Below are positions 1 to 8,142 of a DNA stretch of 21,556 nt, piece after piece (the first letter of the stretch is position 1; the number at the start of each line of letters is the position of its first letter). The notes under the pieces were generated by a model, which saw nothing but the letters and a program-made list of their open reading frames with translations, was not told the DNA's origin and made no database searches. Origin of the DNA: Butyrivibrio sp. (lineage in GTDB: Bacteria > Bacillota > Clostridia > Lachnospirales > Lachnospiraceae); NCBI GenBank assembly GCA_024688095.1, contig JAILEJ010000499.1:1-21556 (forward strand), read 5' to 3'. A program made the translations under genes and the position numbers.

Positions 1-140
1 GTTCAGAGGTAGCAGGAAGCGCTACGCCGCTGACTGCGTAAGAAAATGATTCAGGAGTGAGCGCATTCCTCGCCGTAGGCGATTTGGAATGAATGCGCGA
101 ATTCGTTACTGGAGCGAGCTGCTAGCGAGTGAACAGTAAC
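1..140. repeat. GC-rich tandem-hairpin block (palindromic intergenic element, left edge cut)
   Basis: This block is clearly richer in G+C than the AT-rich sequence around it and has no convincing reading frame. It folds into successive dyads: tacgc (23-27) with gcgta (36-40); gcgcattc (61-68) with gaatgcgc (91-98), enclosing tcgcc/ggcga (70-74/78-82); and gttactg (105-111) with cagtaac (134-140), whose loop contains gcgag twice. Modular palindromes of this sort are typical of dispersed intergenic repeats (REP- or MITE-like), though a structured RNA is also possible. It begins at or before the window edge. The hairpins are seen directly; the repeat-family assignment is inference. Confidence 0.5.
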
Positions 141-180
141 GTATGTTTATGATTATAAGTGGCTAAAACATTTACAATTC

Positions 181-210
181 TTGACAGTTTTTTATATTAT
201 GGAATATAAT
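181..210 (+). promoter_or_regulatory. Sigma-A-type promoter for the yicC operon
   Basis: TTGACA at 181-186 and TATAAT at 205-210 are both perfect consensus hexamers with an 18-bp spacer. The predicted start is near 217, giving a leader of about 57 nt before yicC. It lies just downstream of the GC-rich hairpin block and is the only strong promoter seen for the seven-gene operon. Confidence 0.8.
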
Positions 211-273
211 TTCTTATGTATGTTTATTTTTAGAATGCAATAATAATGTCAATATGCTTTTGGGAGGTCGGCT

Positions 274-1161
274 ATGGTCAGTAGTATGACTGGTTTTGGC
301 AGAAGCGAGATCACAGAAGGAGACAAGAAAATCACTGTTGAACTCAAATCTGTTAATAACAGATATCTTGATCTTAATATCAAGATGCCAAAGAAGTTCA
401 ATGCTTTTGAGGCAGGTATCAGAACTGAATTAAAAAAATATATGAAACGTGGTAAGGTAGACGTATTCATAAGCTATGAGAATTTTTCTCAATCTGATTC
501 AAAGGTTAAATATAATAAGGAAATTGCCGCTGAGTATTATGCATATTTAAATCAGATGGCTGCTGATTTTGGCCTTGATAATGATGTAAGAATATCTTCT
601 TTATCCAAGTATCCTGAGGTTCTTATAATGGAAGAAGAGGAAATGGATGAGGACGAAATCTGGAGTATATTGCAAAAGGCAGTTAATGAAGCTGCAAGTC
701 AGTTTGCTGCTGCAAGACTCAAAGAGGGTGAATATCTAAAAAACGACCTTTTTGAGAAACTTGACGAGATGATGGAAAGTGTAAAATTTATAACAGAAAG
801 ATCTCCTATTATAATAGAAGAATATAAGAATAAACTCAAAGAGAAGGTAAAAGATCTTCTTGATGATAAGCAGGTTGATGAAAACAGGCTTGTTATGGAA
901 GTTACACTTTTTGCAGATAAGATATGTGTTGATGAAGAGCTTGTGAGACTTGGAAGTCATCTTAAGCAGACAAGAGAAATTCTTGATAAGGGAGATGACA
1001 AGGAAGGAATTGGTAGAAAGCTTGATTTTATGGCGCAGGAAATGAATCGTGAGGCTAATACAATTCTTTCAAAGTCAACTGATCTTGAGATTTCAAACAG
1101 GGGAATCGTTCTTAAGACTGATATAGAAAAAGTCAGAGAGCAGATTCAGAATATTGAATAA
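274..1161 (+). CDS. yicC: YicC/YloC family endoribonuclease
   Basis: A 295-residue protein with the family N-terminus SMTGFGRSE and the C-terminal DUF1732-type region that includes LVMEVTLFADKICVDEEL and the LDFMAQEMNREANTILSKS signature. YicC-family proteins are described as endoribonucleases acting on RNA in the cytoplasm; the length matches the family. The middle part is strongly charged and probably helical. The ATG start at 274 is supported by gggagg at 262-267 with 6-nt spacing and by the family N-terminus. It is the first gene of the operon and its stop lies one base before the chosen remA start. In Firmicutes yicC, remA, gmk and rpoZ are commonly adjacent, which supports the call. Confidence 0.93.
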   Translation: MVSSMTGFGRSEITEGDKKITVELKSVNNRYLDLNIKMPKKFNAFEAGIRTELKKYMKRGKVDVFISYENFSQSDSKVKYNKEIAAEYYAYLNQMAADFGLDNDVRISSLSKYPEVLIMEEEEMDEDEIWSILQKAVNEAASQFAAARLKEGEYLKNDLFEKLDEMMESVKFITERSPIIIEEYKNKLKEKVKDLLDDKQVDENRLVMEVTLFADKICVDEELVRLGSHLKQTREILDKGDDKEGIGRKLDFMAQEMNREANTILSKSTDLEISNRGIVLKTDIEKVREQIQNIE

Positions 1162-1162
1162 T

Positions 1163-1429
1163 ATGAATGATAACAGACTTATACATATTGGTTTTGGAAA
1201 TATTGTAAATACAGATAAGCTTATAAGTATTGTGAGCCCGGAGGCGGCACCTATAAAACGTCTGGTACAGACTGCAAAAGAAGAAAACAGGGCAATTGAT
1301 GCTACTTCAGGCAGAAAGACGAAGTCTGTTCTGATTATGGAAAACGGTATGGTTGTTCTTTCAGCTCTTTTACCGGAAACTATTACGGGCAGAGCCCAGA
1401 CAGGAAGTGAAGATTTAAATGAATCATAA
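1163..1429 (+). CDS. remA: RemA family extracellular-matrix regulator (DUF370)
   Basis: An 88-residue protein matching the RemA/DUF370 family through IHIGFGNIV, a VSPEAAPIKR block, the IDATSGRKTKSV stretch and a hydrophobic VVLSALLPET segment. In Bacillus subtilis RemA is a DNA-binding activator of biofilm-matrix and osmoprotection genes; its role in this organism is unknown. I chose ATG at 1163 over an in-frame TTG at 1154 because the family starts close to the IxIGFGN block. There is no strong ribosome binding site of its own, so translational coupling to yicC, which ends at 1161, is likely. The 3' end overlaps gmk by 11 bp. Confidence 0.9.
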   Translation: MNDNRLIHIGFGNIVNTDKLISIVSPEAAPIKRLVQTAKEENRAIDATSGRKTKSVLIMENGMVVLSALLPETITGRAQTGSEDLNES

Positions 1430-2039
1430 AGGACTATTGGTTGTTATTTCTGGCTTTTCAGGCACAGGAAAGGGAACACTTGTAAAAGAGATAATGAAGA
1501 AGTATGATAATTATTCTCTTTCAGTATCCATGACAACAAGATCTCCCAGAACAGGAGAAGTTGATGGCGTAGACTATCATTTTGTGACAAATGATGAGTT
1601 TGAAAAGCTAATTAAAGAAGATGGTTTTATAGAACATGCAGGTTATTGTGACCATTACTATGGAACTCCTAAAAAGTTTGTAGAAAACGAGCTTAATAAT
1701 GGAAGAGATGTTATCCTTGAGATAGAAATGCAGGGAGCACTTCAGGTTAAGGAAAAATATCCTGAAACACTTCTTTTGTTTGTAACACCTCCTTCAATTA
1801 CGGAGTTGGAAAGACGACTTCGTGGTCGTGGAACAGAGACTGAAGAAGTTATAATGAAGAGACTTTCAAGAGCTAAAGAAGAAGCTGTTTACATGGATAA
1901 GTATGATTATCTTATAATTAATGATAAACTTGATGAATGCGTAACAGAAATGAATGATATTATAAATGCAGCAAGGCGTGTTCCTGTTAGAAATATAGAG
2001 TTTATCGGTGACATTAAAAATCAGTTGGACAGATATTAA
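1419..2039 (+). CDS. gmk: Guanylate kinase
   Basis: A 206-residue protein, standard length for guanylate kinase, which phosphorylates GMP or dGMP with ATP. The P-loop SGFSGTGKGT covers residues 11-20. It is followed by the GMP-binding region SMTTRSPRTGEVDGVDYHFV, the YGTP motif and the lid-region arginines of RRLRGRGTETEE. The gene starts inside the end of remA (11-bp overlap), which suggests translational coupling. It is part of the yicC-remA-gmk-rpoZ block. It supplies GDP/GTP precursors for RNA and DNA synthesis and sets the substrate pool for (p)ppGpp. Confidence 0.97.
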   Translation: MNHKGLLVVISGFSGTGKGTLVKEIMKKYDNYSLSVSMTTRSPRTGEVDGVDYHFVTNDEFEKLIKEDGFIEHAGYCDHYYGTPKKFVENELNNGRDVILEIEMQGALQVKEKYPETLLLFVTPPSITELERRLRGRGTETEEVIMKRLSRAKEEAVYMDKYDYLIINDKLDECVTEMNDIINAARRVPVRNIEFIGDIKNQLDRY

Positions 2040-2052
2040 TTCATTTAAAAAT

Positions 2053-2098
2053 ATCTCTTTGGTGAATTTCACAGTTCTTAAAAGGAAAGTAAAGAGAT
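2053..2098 (+). other. Intergenic dyad between gmk and rpoZ
   Basis: The arms atctcttt (2053-2060) and aaagagat (2091-2098) are an exact 8-bp inverted repeat with a 30-nt loop. There is no T-run, so it is not a standard terminator. The same 145-bp gap contains a C-rich stretch (2141-2151) and a 6-bp pairing gtgctg/cagcac (2134-2139/2162-2167). This may be an RNA processing or stability element within the operon; function is not established. Confidence 0.25.
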
Positions 2099-2184
2099 TT
2101 ATCTGTACACTGCAAATATATTAACATTGGGAAGTGCTGATCCCGCCCCCCAAAATACAAACAGCACAGAAATGAGGAATTATT

Positions 2185-2481
2185 ATGATACATCCATCTT
2201 ATGTTGATCTTATGAAAGTAGTTAATAAGGACGTTGAAGAAGGAAATGAGCCAGTTATCAGCTCAAGATATTCAGTAGTTATGGCAACTGCAAAGAGAGC
2301 AAGACAGATTATTGCTGGTGATGAACCAATGGTAAGAGTTAAAGCAAAGCAGAAACCATTATCAATTGCTGTAAATGAAATGGCTGAAGACCAGCTTAAG
2401 ATTCTTTCTGATGAAGAAAAGGCAGCTCTTGAAGCCGAAAATGCAGAAGCAGACAGTATTGAAGAATCTGTTGAAGAATAA
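2185..2481 (+). CDS. rpoZ: DNA-directed RNA polymerase omega subunit
   Basis: A 98-residue protein with the omega-fold features SRYSVVMATAKRARQI and the downstream conserved KPLSIAVNEM segment. Omega binds the beta-prime subunit and helps RNA polymerase assemble. The C-terminus is an acidic tail (EEKAALEAENAEADSIEESVEE) longer than the minimal omega core. The ATG is preceded by gaggaa near 2173. Its place directly after gmk is the usual bacterial arrangement and strengthens an assignment that would be weaker on sequence alone for such a small protein. Confidence 0.93.
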   Translation: MIHPSYVDLMKVVNKDVEEGNEPVISSRYSVVMATAKRARQIIAGDEPMVRVKAKQKPLSIAVNEMAEDQLKILSDEEKAALEAENAEADSIEESVEE

Positions 2482-2502
2482 TTATAGAAGAGTAAGTACT
2501 AA

Positions 2503-3861
2503 ATGAAGATTTTATTTGTGTCACTAGGTTGTGATAAAAATCGTGTAGATTCTGAGGTAATGCTTGGAATGCTTGCTGCACGTGGTCATGAATTTACAGA
2601 TGACGAAAATGAGGCAGAAGCGGCTGTTGTAAATACCTGCTGCTTTATAAATGATGCCAAAGAAGAAAGTGTAAATACAATTCTTGAGCTTGCTGAGCGC
2701 AGAAGTAGCGGTCAACTAAAAGCTCTTATTGTTTCGGGATGTCTTGCACAGCGTTACAAAGATGAGATTCAAAAAGAAATCCCGGAAGTCGATAAGATAA
2801 TTGGTATTACAGCTATAGACAGTATATGTAGAGCTATAGATGAAACAGTTTCTGAAAATAAAGAGAAACAGTATTTTGAAGATCTTGATAGAAAACCATT
2901 TGGTAATAACAAAAGAGTACAGACTACCGGTGGTAATTTTAATTATTTAAAAATTGCTGAAGGCTGCAATAAAAGATGTACTTATTGTATTATTCCAAAG
3001 GTTAGAGGGAATTACAGAAGTGTTCCTATGGAGGATCTTCTTAGCGAGGCCGGTCGCCTTGTGGAGGCAGGAGTTTCAGAACTTATACTGGTTGCTCAGG
3101 AGACTACTTTATATGGTGTTGATCTATATGGAGAAAAGAAGCTTCCAGAGTTATTGCATAAGCTTGCTGCTATAGAAAATCTTAAATGGATAAGAATTAT
3201 GTACTGTTATCCGGAAGAAATTACCAATGAGCTTATCGAAACGATTAAAAATGAGCCTAAGGTATGTAATTATCTTGATATACCAATTCAAAGTGGATCT
3301 GATGCCATTTTGAAGCGTATGGGCAGAAGAACAAATAATGCCGAAATACGTGAGCGAATAAATTACATAAGAAAGGAAATACCGGATATATGTCTAAGAA
3401 CCACTCTTATTACGGGATTTCCAGGAGAAACAGCTGCTGACCATAATCAGACTATGAAGCTTGTTAAAGATATGAAGTTTGACAGACTTGGTGTGTTTAC
3501 TTATTCACAGGAGGAAGATACTCCTGCAGCTGAAATGCCGGACCAGGTATCTGAACGTATTAAGAAGACCAGAAGAACAAAAATAATGAAACTTCAGCAG
3601 GATATTGCTTTTGATTCAGCAAAGAATACTGTTGGAAAAGTATTGTCTGCAGTAATAGAAGGAAGAATTACTGATACAGATGATACAGATGGTCTTACAT
3701 ATGTTGCTAGAACGTATAAGGATGCTCCTGATGTTGACGGTTACCTGTTTATTAGAAATGTTCAAAGAGAATATATGTCAGGAGACTTTGTGAGGGTCAT
3801 GGTTACCGGTTCATATGAATATGATCTTATAGGAGAAATTAGTGATGAATTTACCGAATAA
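2503..3861 (+). CDS. rimO: Ribosomal protein S12 methylthiotransferase RimO
   Basis: A 452-residue radical-SAM methylthiotransferase. The N-terminal UPF0004 domain starts with VSLGCDKNRVDSE, the pattern that separates RimO from MiaB, and supplies cluster-binding C10, C46 and C80. The radical-SAM cluster motif CNKRCTYC gives C155, C159 and C162. A C-terminal TRAM domain spans roughly residues 378-450. RimO adds a methylthio group to the conserved Asp of ribosomal protein S12 in the cytoplasm. All six cluster cysteines are present and the length is normal. It lies 21 bp after rpoZ, and its end overlaps the start of pgsA, so the genes are probably co-transcribed and coupled. Confidence 0.95.
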   Translation: MKILFVSLGCDKNRVDSEVMLGMLAARGHEFTDDENEAEAAVVNTCCFINDAKEESVNTILELAERRSSGQLKALIVSGCLAQRYKDEIQKEIPEVDKIIGITAIDSICRAIDETVSENKEKQYFEDLDRKPFGNNKRVQTTGGNFNYLKIAEGCNKRCTYCIIPKVRGNYRSVPMEDLLSEAGRLVEAGVSELILVAQETTLYGVDLYGEKKLPELLHKLAAIENLKWIRIMYCYPEEITNELIETIKNEPKVCNYLDIPIQSGSDAILKRMGRRTNNAEIRERINYIRKEIPDICLRTTLITGFPGETAADHNQTMKLVKDMKFDRLGVFTYSQEEDTPAAEMPDQVSERIKKTRRTKIMKLQQDIAFDSAKNTVGKVLSAVIEGRITDTDDTDGLTYVARTYKDAPDVDGYLFIRNVQREYMSGDFVRVMVTGSYEYDLIGEISDEFTE

Positions 3862-4381
3862 ACTTACATTATTTAGAGTAATCCTTATTCCTGTTTTTTG
3901 TGTTTTTATGCTGGTAGATATTACAGGTGATGCAGATAAATGGATAGCACTTGCAATATTTATTATTGCGAGTCTTACGGATCTCCTTGATGGTAAGATT
4001 GCAAGGAAATATAATCTTGTGACAGATTTTGGAAAATTTATGGATCCTCTTGCTGATAAACTGCTTGTTTGCAGTGCCATGATTCTTCTAGTGGATCTTG
4101 AAAAGATTCCTTCATGGATTGTAGTTATTATAATTGCGCGTGAGTTTATTATAAGTGGATTCAGACTTATAGCTGTTGAAAATGGAAGAGTTATAGCAGC
4201 CAGCTATTGGGGAAAGTTTAAGACCACTTTCCAGATGATCATGATCATACTTATGATCGCTGATATTCCGGCTTTAAGCGTTATTACAACAGTTATTATG
4301 TATGTTGCACTTATTCTTACAGTGGTATCACTTGTGGATTATCTTGTTAAGAACAAGGATGTAATGAGTGGAGAAATGTAA
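3845..4381 (+). CDS. pgsA: CDP-diacylglycerol--glycerol-3-phosphate 3-phosphatidyltransferase
   Basis: A 178-residue integral membrane protein that makes phosphatidylglycerol phosphate from CDP-diacylglycerol and glycerol-3-phosphate. The complete CDP-alcohol phosphotransferase signature D(x)2DG(x)2AR(x)8G(x)3D(x)3D is visible as D46, D49, G50, A53, R54, G63, D67 and D71. Several hydrophobic segments are present at about residues 8-25, 33-45, 76-95 and 120-165. An in-frame GTG lies one codon upstream at 3842, but ATG at 3845 with aggag near 3833 gives the usual family N-terminus MNLPNKLTLFR. It overlaps the 3' end of rimO by 17 bp, and its stop shares one base with the next start (TAATG). Confidence 0.95.
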   Translation: MNLPNKLTLFRVILIPVFCVFMLVDITGDADKWIALAIFIIASLTDLLDGKIARKYNLVTDFGKFMDPLADKLLVCSAMILLVDLEKIPSWIVVIIIAREFIISGFRLIAVENGRVIAASYWGKFKTTFQMIMIILMIADIPALSVITTVIMYVALILTVVSLVDYLVKNKDVMSGEM

Positions 4382-4848
4382 TGATTTATGAAAATAAGGA
4401 GCTTGTAGAAGCACTTATGGAAAAGGGGCTGACCGTAACAACAGCTGAATCATGTACGGGCGGTTTAATTGCAGGGGCAATTACAGATGTAAGTGGTTCA
4501 TCTGCCGTATTTAAAAGGGGCTTTGTTACTTATTGTGATGAAGCTAAGATGGAAATGCTTGGAGTTTCGGAGGAAACTTTAGAAAAGTATACTGCAGTCA
4601 GTGACAGGGTTGCCAGTGAAATGGCTCAGGGAGCAGCCAGAGTAGCAAGGGCTGATGCAGCAATTTCTGTTACCGGGATAGCAGGTCCTTTAGGAGGAAC
4701 GGAAGATAAGCCAGTAGGGCTTGTATATATTGGGCTTTACTGTAAAGGAAAAAAGGTTGTTGAGAAACATATATTTAAAGGCTCACGAGAGGAAGTGAGA
4801 ATGCAGGCAGTTAAGAGTGCAATTCACGGACTTCTGGGAATGCTATAA
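4381..4848 (+). CDS. CinA C-terminal-domain nicotinamide-nucleotide amidohydrolase (PncC type)
   Basis: A 155-residue stand-alone CinA C-terminal domain. Family motifs include TTAESCTGGLIAGAITDVSG (residues 19-38), GFVTYCDEAKMEMLGV and the glycine-rich SVTGIAGPLGGTEDKPVG. Enzymes of this family deamidate nicotinamide mononucleotide to nicotinate mononucleotide in pyridine-nucleotide recycling. The N-terminal CinA/MoCF domain found in full-length CinA is absent, as in the E. coli PncC type. The ATG overlaps the pgsA stop by one base, so translation is likely coupled. In many Firmicutes cinA is followed by recA; here it is followed by a helicase transcription unit. Confidence 0.9.
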   Translation: MIYENKELVEALMEKGLTVTTAESCTGGLIAGAITDVSGSSAVFKRGFVTYCDEAKMEMLGVSEETLEKYTAVSDRVASEMAQGAARVARADAAISVTGIAGPLGGTEDKPVGLVYIGLYCKGKKVVEKHIFKGSREEVRMQAVKSAIHGLLGML

Positions 4849-4943
4849 AAATGTGTTAGTGTTAATGTTGTAAAATAGCATCGTGGATTGTAGCAGATAT
4901 GTTTCATGAAACAATTTGTAAAGTTGAATGTTATTTGAGTAGC

Positions 4944-4979
4944 AGCAGCACTTGAGTAAAATAAAAAGTGCTGCTTTTG
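4944..4979 (+). terminator. Intrinsic terminator, probable attenuator of the helicase gene
   Basis: The 10-bp exact stem agcagcactt (4944-4953)/aagtgctgct (4966-4975) has a 12-nt loop and is followed by a T-run (ttttgt). It ends 22 nt before the helicase ATG at 5002, too little room for a promoter downstream of it. It either closes the yicC-cinA operon with readthrough into the helicase, or acts as an attenuator in the helicase leader. The stem is seen directly; the attenuator role is inferred from spacing. Confidence 0.8.
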
Positions 4980-5001
4980 TAATGTTTTTGAAAGGTTAAA
5001 A

Positions 5002-7161
5002 ATGAGTTTTAGTAAAGATAGTGATTTAGCAAGTAAGATGGATAAGTTGGATATGCTTCTTAGTGAGGAGCTTTTTAAGGATGAGGTTAAGACTGATATA
5101 GATAATACAGATAAAGTTGAGATAAAAACAAATACAATAGATGATTCAAAAAATGAATTTGATAATAATAAAGAAGTAAATAGCAAAAAGAAAGCTAAGA
5201 AAAATTCAGATAAAGAAAAAACAAAAATTGCAAATTCTGATTCAGATAATGGAAAAACAGAAGATAAAGAAGATGAAGAAAAAATTCCTTATGATGAAAG
5301 TACAGGGCTTGATGAGCGTATAATCAGAGCTGTTAATGAAATGGGATTTGAATATATGTCACCCATCCAGAAGGCAGCTATTCCTGTAATGATGGAAGGA
5401 AAAGATATCATTGGTCAGGCTCAGACTGGTACAGGTAAGACTGCAGCGTTTGGAATACCGCTTCTTCAGAGGGTTGACCCTTCAAATAAACATTTACAGG
5501 CAGTTGTTCTTTGCCCTACAAGAGAGCTTGCAATGCAGGCAGCTGATGATATAAGAGATTTTGCAAAATATATGTTTGGAATAAAGGTTCTTCCAATTTA
5601 TGGAGGACAGGATATTTCAAGACAGATAAGAGCTCTTTCAAATGGGGTTCAGATTGTAGTTGGTACTCCTGGAAGAGTAATGGATCACATGAGAAGACAT
5701 ACTCTTAAGCTTGCTGATGTTAAGGTACTTGTACTTGATGAAGCAGATGAAATGCTTGACATGGGATTTAGAGAGGATATTGAAACTATCCTTGAGGGGA
5801 TGCCTGAAGAGCGTCAGACAGCTCTTTTCTCTGCTACAATGCCAAAGCCAATTCTTGAGATTACAAAGAAATATCAGAATAATGCTGAATATATAAAAAT
5901 GACTCCAAAGGAAATTACTGTTAAGTCTATTGAACAGTCATATTATAGAATTCATCAGAAGGATAAAGAAGAGGTTATCGCAAGACTCCTTGATTATTAT
6001 CATCCTCAGAGAAGTCTTATTTTCTGTAATACTAAGAGAATGGTAGATGTACTTGCTGAAAAACTTAAAAAGGCCGGATATCTTGCAGAGGGGCTTCACG
6101 GTGACCTTTCACAGAATCAGAGAGATACTGTAATGAATATCTTTAGAAGCGGAAGAACTAATATTCTTATCGCAACTGATGTTGCTGCAAGAGGTATCGA
6201 CGTAAGTGGTGTTGAAGCGGTATTTAATTTTGATATTCCTGAAGATATTGAATACTATGTTCACAGAATAGGTAGAACAGGACGTGCCGGAAAGAGTGGA
6301 AAGTCTTTTACCCTGGTATCAGGCAGAGAGATGTATAAGCTTAGAGAGATTGAAAAGATTTGTCATACACGCATAGAAGAACGTAAGGTACCTTCTGCAA
6401 AGGAAGTTACCAAGGCTAAATCTCAGGTAATATTTAATGAAGTTGTAGATGTTATTGAAAATAATAATCTTGATAACATTATAGCTTTTATCAATCAGAA
6501 GGTTGATGAGGGTGAATATACTGTAGAACAGCTTGCAGCTGGATTTATGCGTCTTAAGATGGGCGAAGAAATAGAAGAAAAGGATTTCTCTGTTAGAAAT
6601 CGTGGTGGACGTGATAGAGATCGCTCTGGCAAGGATAGACGTGATGGAAGAGGCAGAAACTCTGAAAGAAATGGAAGAGATTCACGAGGAAGAAGAGACG
6701 GCAGAAATGATAGCCGAAATTCTTCTCGTTATGGAGACTCCAGGGGCTCTCGTTATGGCAAAAAAGATGATAAAAGAAAGGGCTATGACAAGGGAGAACG
6801 TAAGGAACGTTATAACAAAGGCCGTAGTGATAACAAGAGTAAATACGAAGGCAAGTGGGAAGAGCATACCAAAGAAAAGAAAAGAAGTTATTCGGTAAGA
6901 GATAAGTCTTTTTCAAAGGATAAGGATAAAGCGGTATTTGGAACAAATTATACAGGACTTGATACAAGTGTAGATAAAGTTATTGCAAAGGAAAATAAGA
7001 AAAAGGGACTTGAATATCTTCAGGATGTAAGCGATTTTGTAATGGAAAGCTTTGGAAAAGGAAAGAAAAAGAGTTCTCACAAAGATAATAATTTTGGAAC
7101 ACATTCATATGATAAGCTGAATATAAAAACTCGTTCTGATAACGGAAGATTTGAAGGGTAA
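5002..7161 (+). CDS. DEAD-box ATP-dependent RNA helicase with charged N-terminal and Arg/Gly/Asp-rich C-terminal extensions
   Basis: A 719-residue helicase of the DeaD/CshA type, expected to unwind RNA in ribosome assembly, RNA decay or cold adaptation. Motifs in order: Q-motif region GFEYMSPIQ (115-123), motif I AQTGTGKT (140-147), PTREL (172-176), DEAD (246-249), SAT (277-279), and motif VI HRIGRTGR (421-428). A region after the core (about 450-525) resembles the CshA dimerisation part. Residues about 28-95 are a K/D/E/N-rich low-complexity insertion before the core, preceded by an amphipathic first 27 residues. Residues 531-645 form an R/G/D/K-rich disordered tail typical of RNA-binding extensions, and 646-719 look more ordered. 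The usual core is about 370 residues, so the extensions are long. The start is supported by aaagg near 4991. The leader contains a terminator. Confidence 0.93.
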   Translation: MSFSKDSDLASKMDKLDMLLSEELFKDEVKTDIDNTDKVEIKTNTIDDSKNEFDNNKEVNSKKKAKKNSDKEKTKIANSDSDNGKTEDKEDEEKIPYDESTGLDERIIRAVNEMGFEYMSPIQKAAIPVMMEGKDIIGQAQTGTGKTAAFGIPLLQRVDPSNKHLQAVVLCPTRELAMQAADDIRDFAKYMFGIKVLPIYGGQDISRQIRALSNGVQIVVGTPGRVMDHMRRHTLKLADVKVLVLDEADEMLDMGFREDIETILEGMPEERQTALFSATMPKPILEITKKYQNNAEYIKMTPKEITVKSIEQSYYRIHQKDKEEVIARLLDYYHPQRSLIFCNTKRMVDVLAEKLKKAGYLAEGLHGDLSQNQRDTVMNIFRSGRTNILIATDVAARGIDVSGVEAVFNFDIPEDIEYYVHRIGRTGRAGKSGKSFTLVSGREMYKLREIEKICHTRIEERKVPSAKEVTKAKSQVIFNEVVDVIENNNLDNIIAFINQKVDEGEYTVEQLAAGFMRLKMGEEIEEKDFSVRNRGGRDRDRSGKDRRDGRGRNSERNGRDSRGRRDGRNDSRNSSRYGDSRGSRYGKKDDKRKGYDKGERKERYNKGRSDNKSKYEGKWEEHTKEKKRSYSVRDKSFSKDKDKAVFGTNYTGLDTSVDKVIAKENKKKGLEYLQDVSDFVMESFGKGKKKSSHKDNNFGTHSYDKLNIKTRSDNGRFEG

Positions 7162-7204
7162 AAAATTTATTATCCTGAAAATCTTATAAGGGGGATCTGA
7201 GATT

Positions 7205-8056
7205 TTGGATAGATTAGAGCTTCTAAATAAAACTGAATTATTTGTTCTTGATATGGATGGTACTTTTTATCTGGGTGATCAGATTTTGGAAGGTTCATTA
7301 TATTTTATCAGGCAGCTAAAAAAGCTTAATAAGAGATTTATCTTTTTTACAAATAATGCATCTCAGTCGCCTGAAATATATATATCAAAACTTGCAAAAA
7401 TGGATATGCCAATAACAAGGCAGCAGATAATGACTTCCGGTGATGTAATGATTAAATATCTTGATACATTTTATAAAGGTCAAAGTGTATATCTGCTTGG
7501 AACCAAACCTCTTATAGACAGCTTTAAAAATGCAGGTATAAATCTTATAAATGATAAGCTGGATGGGTTTACATTTGAATCTGTTGATAATGAACAGTTT
7601 AGAAAGCTTAAACCCGATATTGTAATTGTTTCTTTTGATAAAACTCTGACATATGATAAGCTTACATTTGCCTGCAGTTTTATAAGAGAAGGTTCAAAGT
7701 TTCTGGCTACGCATCTTGATATAAACTGTCCTGTACAGGGAGGGTTTATACCTGACTGCGGTGCAATATGTGCTGCTGTTACCTTAAGTACAGGAGTAGA
7801 GCCTGTCTATGTTGGAAAACCATTTAAGGAAACTGCAGATATGGTCCAGGAAATTGCAGGTATTTCTAAGGATAAAATAGCTTTTGTAGGAGACAGGATT
7901 TATACAGATGTTGCTACAGGTGTTAATAATGGAGCAATGGGAGTTTTAGTATTATCTGGTGAAACAAAAGAAGAAGATATTGCCAAATCAGATATAAAAC
8001 CGGATGCAGTTTTTGATTCACTGTTTGAAATGGGTAAACTAATGGAAAAGCTGTAA
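7205..8056 (+). CDS. HAD-superfamily (class IIA, NagD-like) sugar/nucleotide phosphatase
   Basis: A 283-residue HAD hydrolase. Motif I is VLDMDGTFYLG with nucleophile D16 and general acid/base D18; motif II is FFTNN (47-51) with T49; motif III is K205 in VGKPFKET; motif IV is VGDRIYTD with D230 and D235. The C2-type cap between motifs II and III (about residues 70-190) places it in the NagD/AraL/pNPPase group, which removes phosphate from sugar phosphates or nucleotides. The substrate cannot be read from the sequence. The start is a TTG at 7205; it is supported by aaggggg at 7188-7194 and by there being no in-frame ATG before motif I. It lies 43 bp after the helicase and may be co-transcribed with it. 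Confidence 0.88.
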   Translation: MDRLELLNKTELFVLDMDGTFYLGDQILEGSLYFIRQLKKLNKRFIFFTNNASQSPEIYISKLAKMDMPITRQQIMTSGDVMIKYLDTFYKGQSVYLLGTKPLIDSFKNAGINLINDKLDGFTFESVDNEQFRKLKPDIVIVSFDKTLTYDKLTFACSFIREGSKFLATHLDINCPVQGGFIPDCGAICAAVTLSTGVEPVYVGKPFKETADMVQEIAGISKDKIAFVGDRIYTDVATGVNNGAMGVLVLSGETKEEDIAKSDIKPDAVFDSLFEMGKLMEKL

Positions 8057-8142
8057 TAAATACAGCAATGTTAAATAATCAATTATGGAAAACTGATTTT
8101 TATGATAAAAAAGGTGATCATTGGTTTCTTTTTTATATCAAT

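Noticed and set aside
2141..2151. C-rich run upstream of rpoZ as a phase-variable tract
   Set aside because: The longest C run is only 6 and is not in a promoter spacer or coding start; rpoZ is a housekeeping gene for which switching makes little sense.
8104..8139. A/T stem (gataaaaaag with cttttttatatc) as a terminator for the HAD gene
   Set aside because: It is almost all A-T pairs with a bulge and a long loop. It overlaps the region just upstream of the trpS promoter and is not reliable as a terminator.
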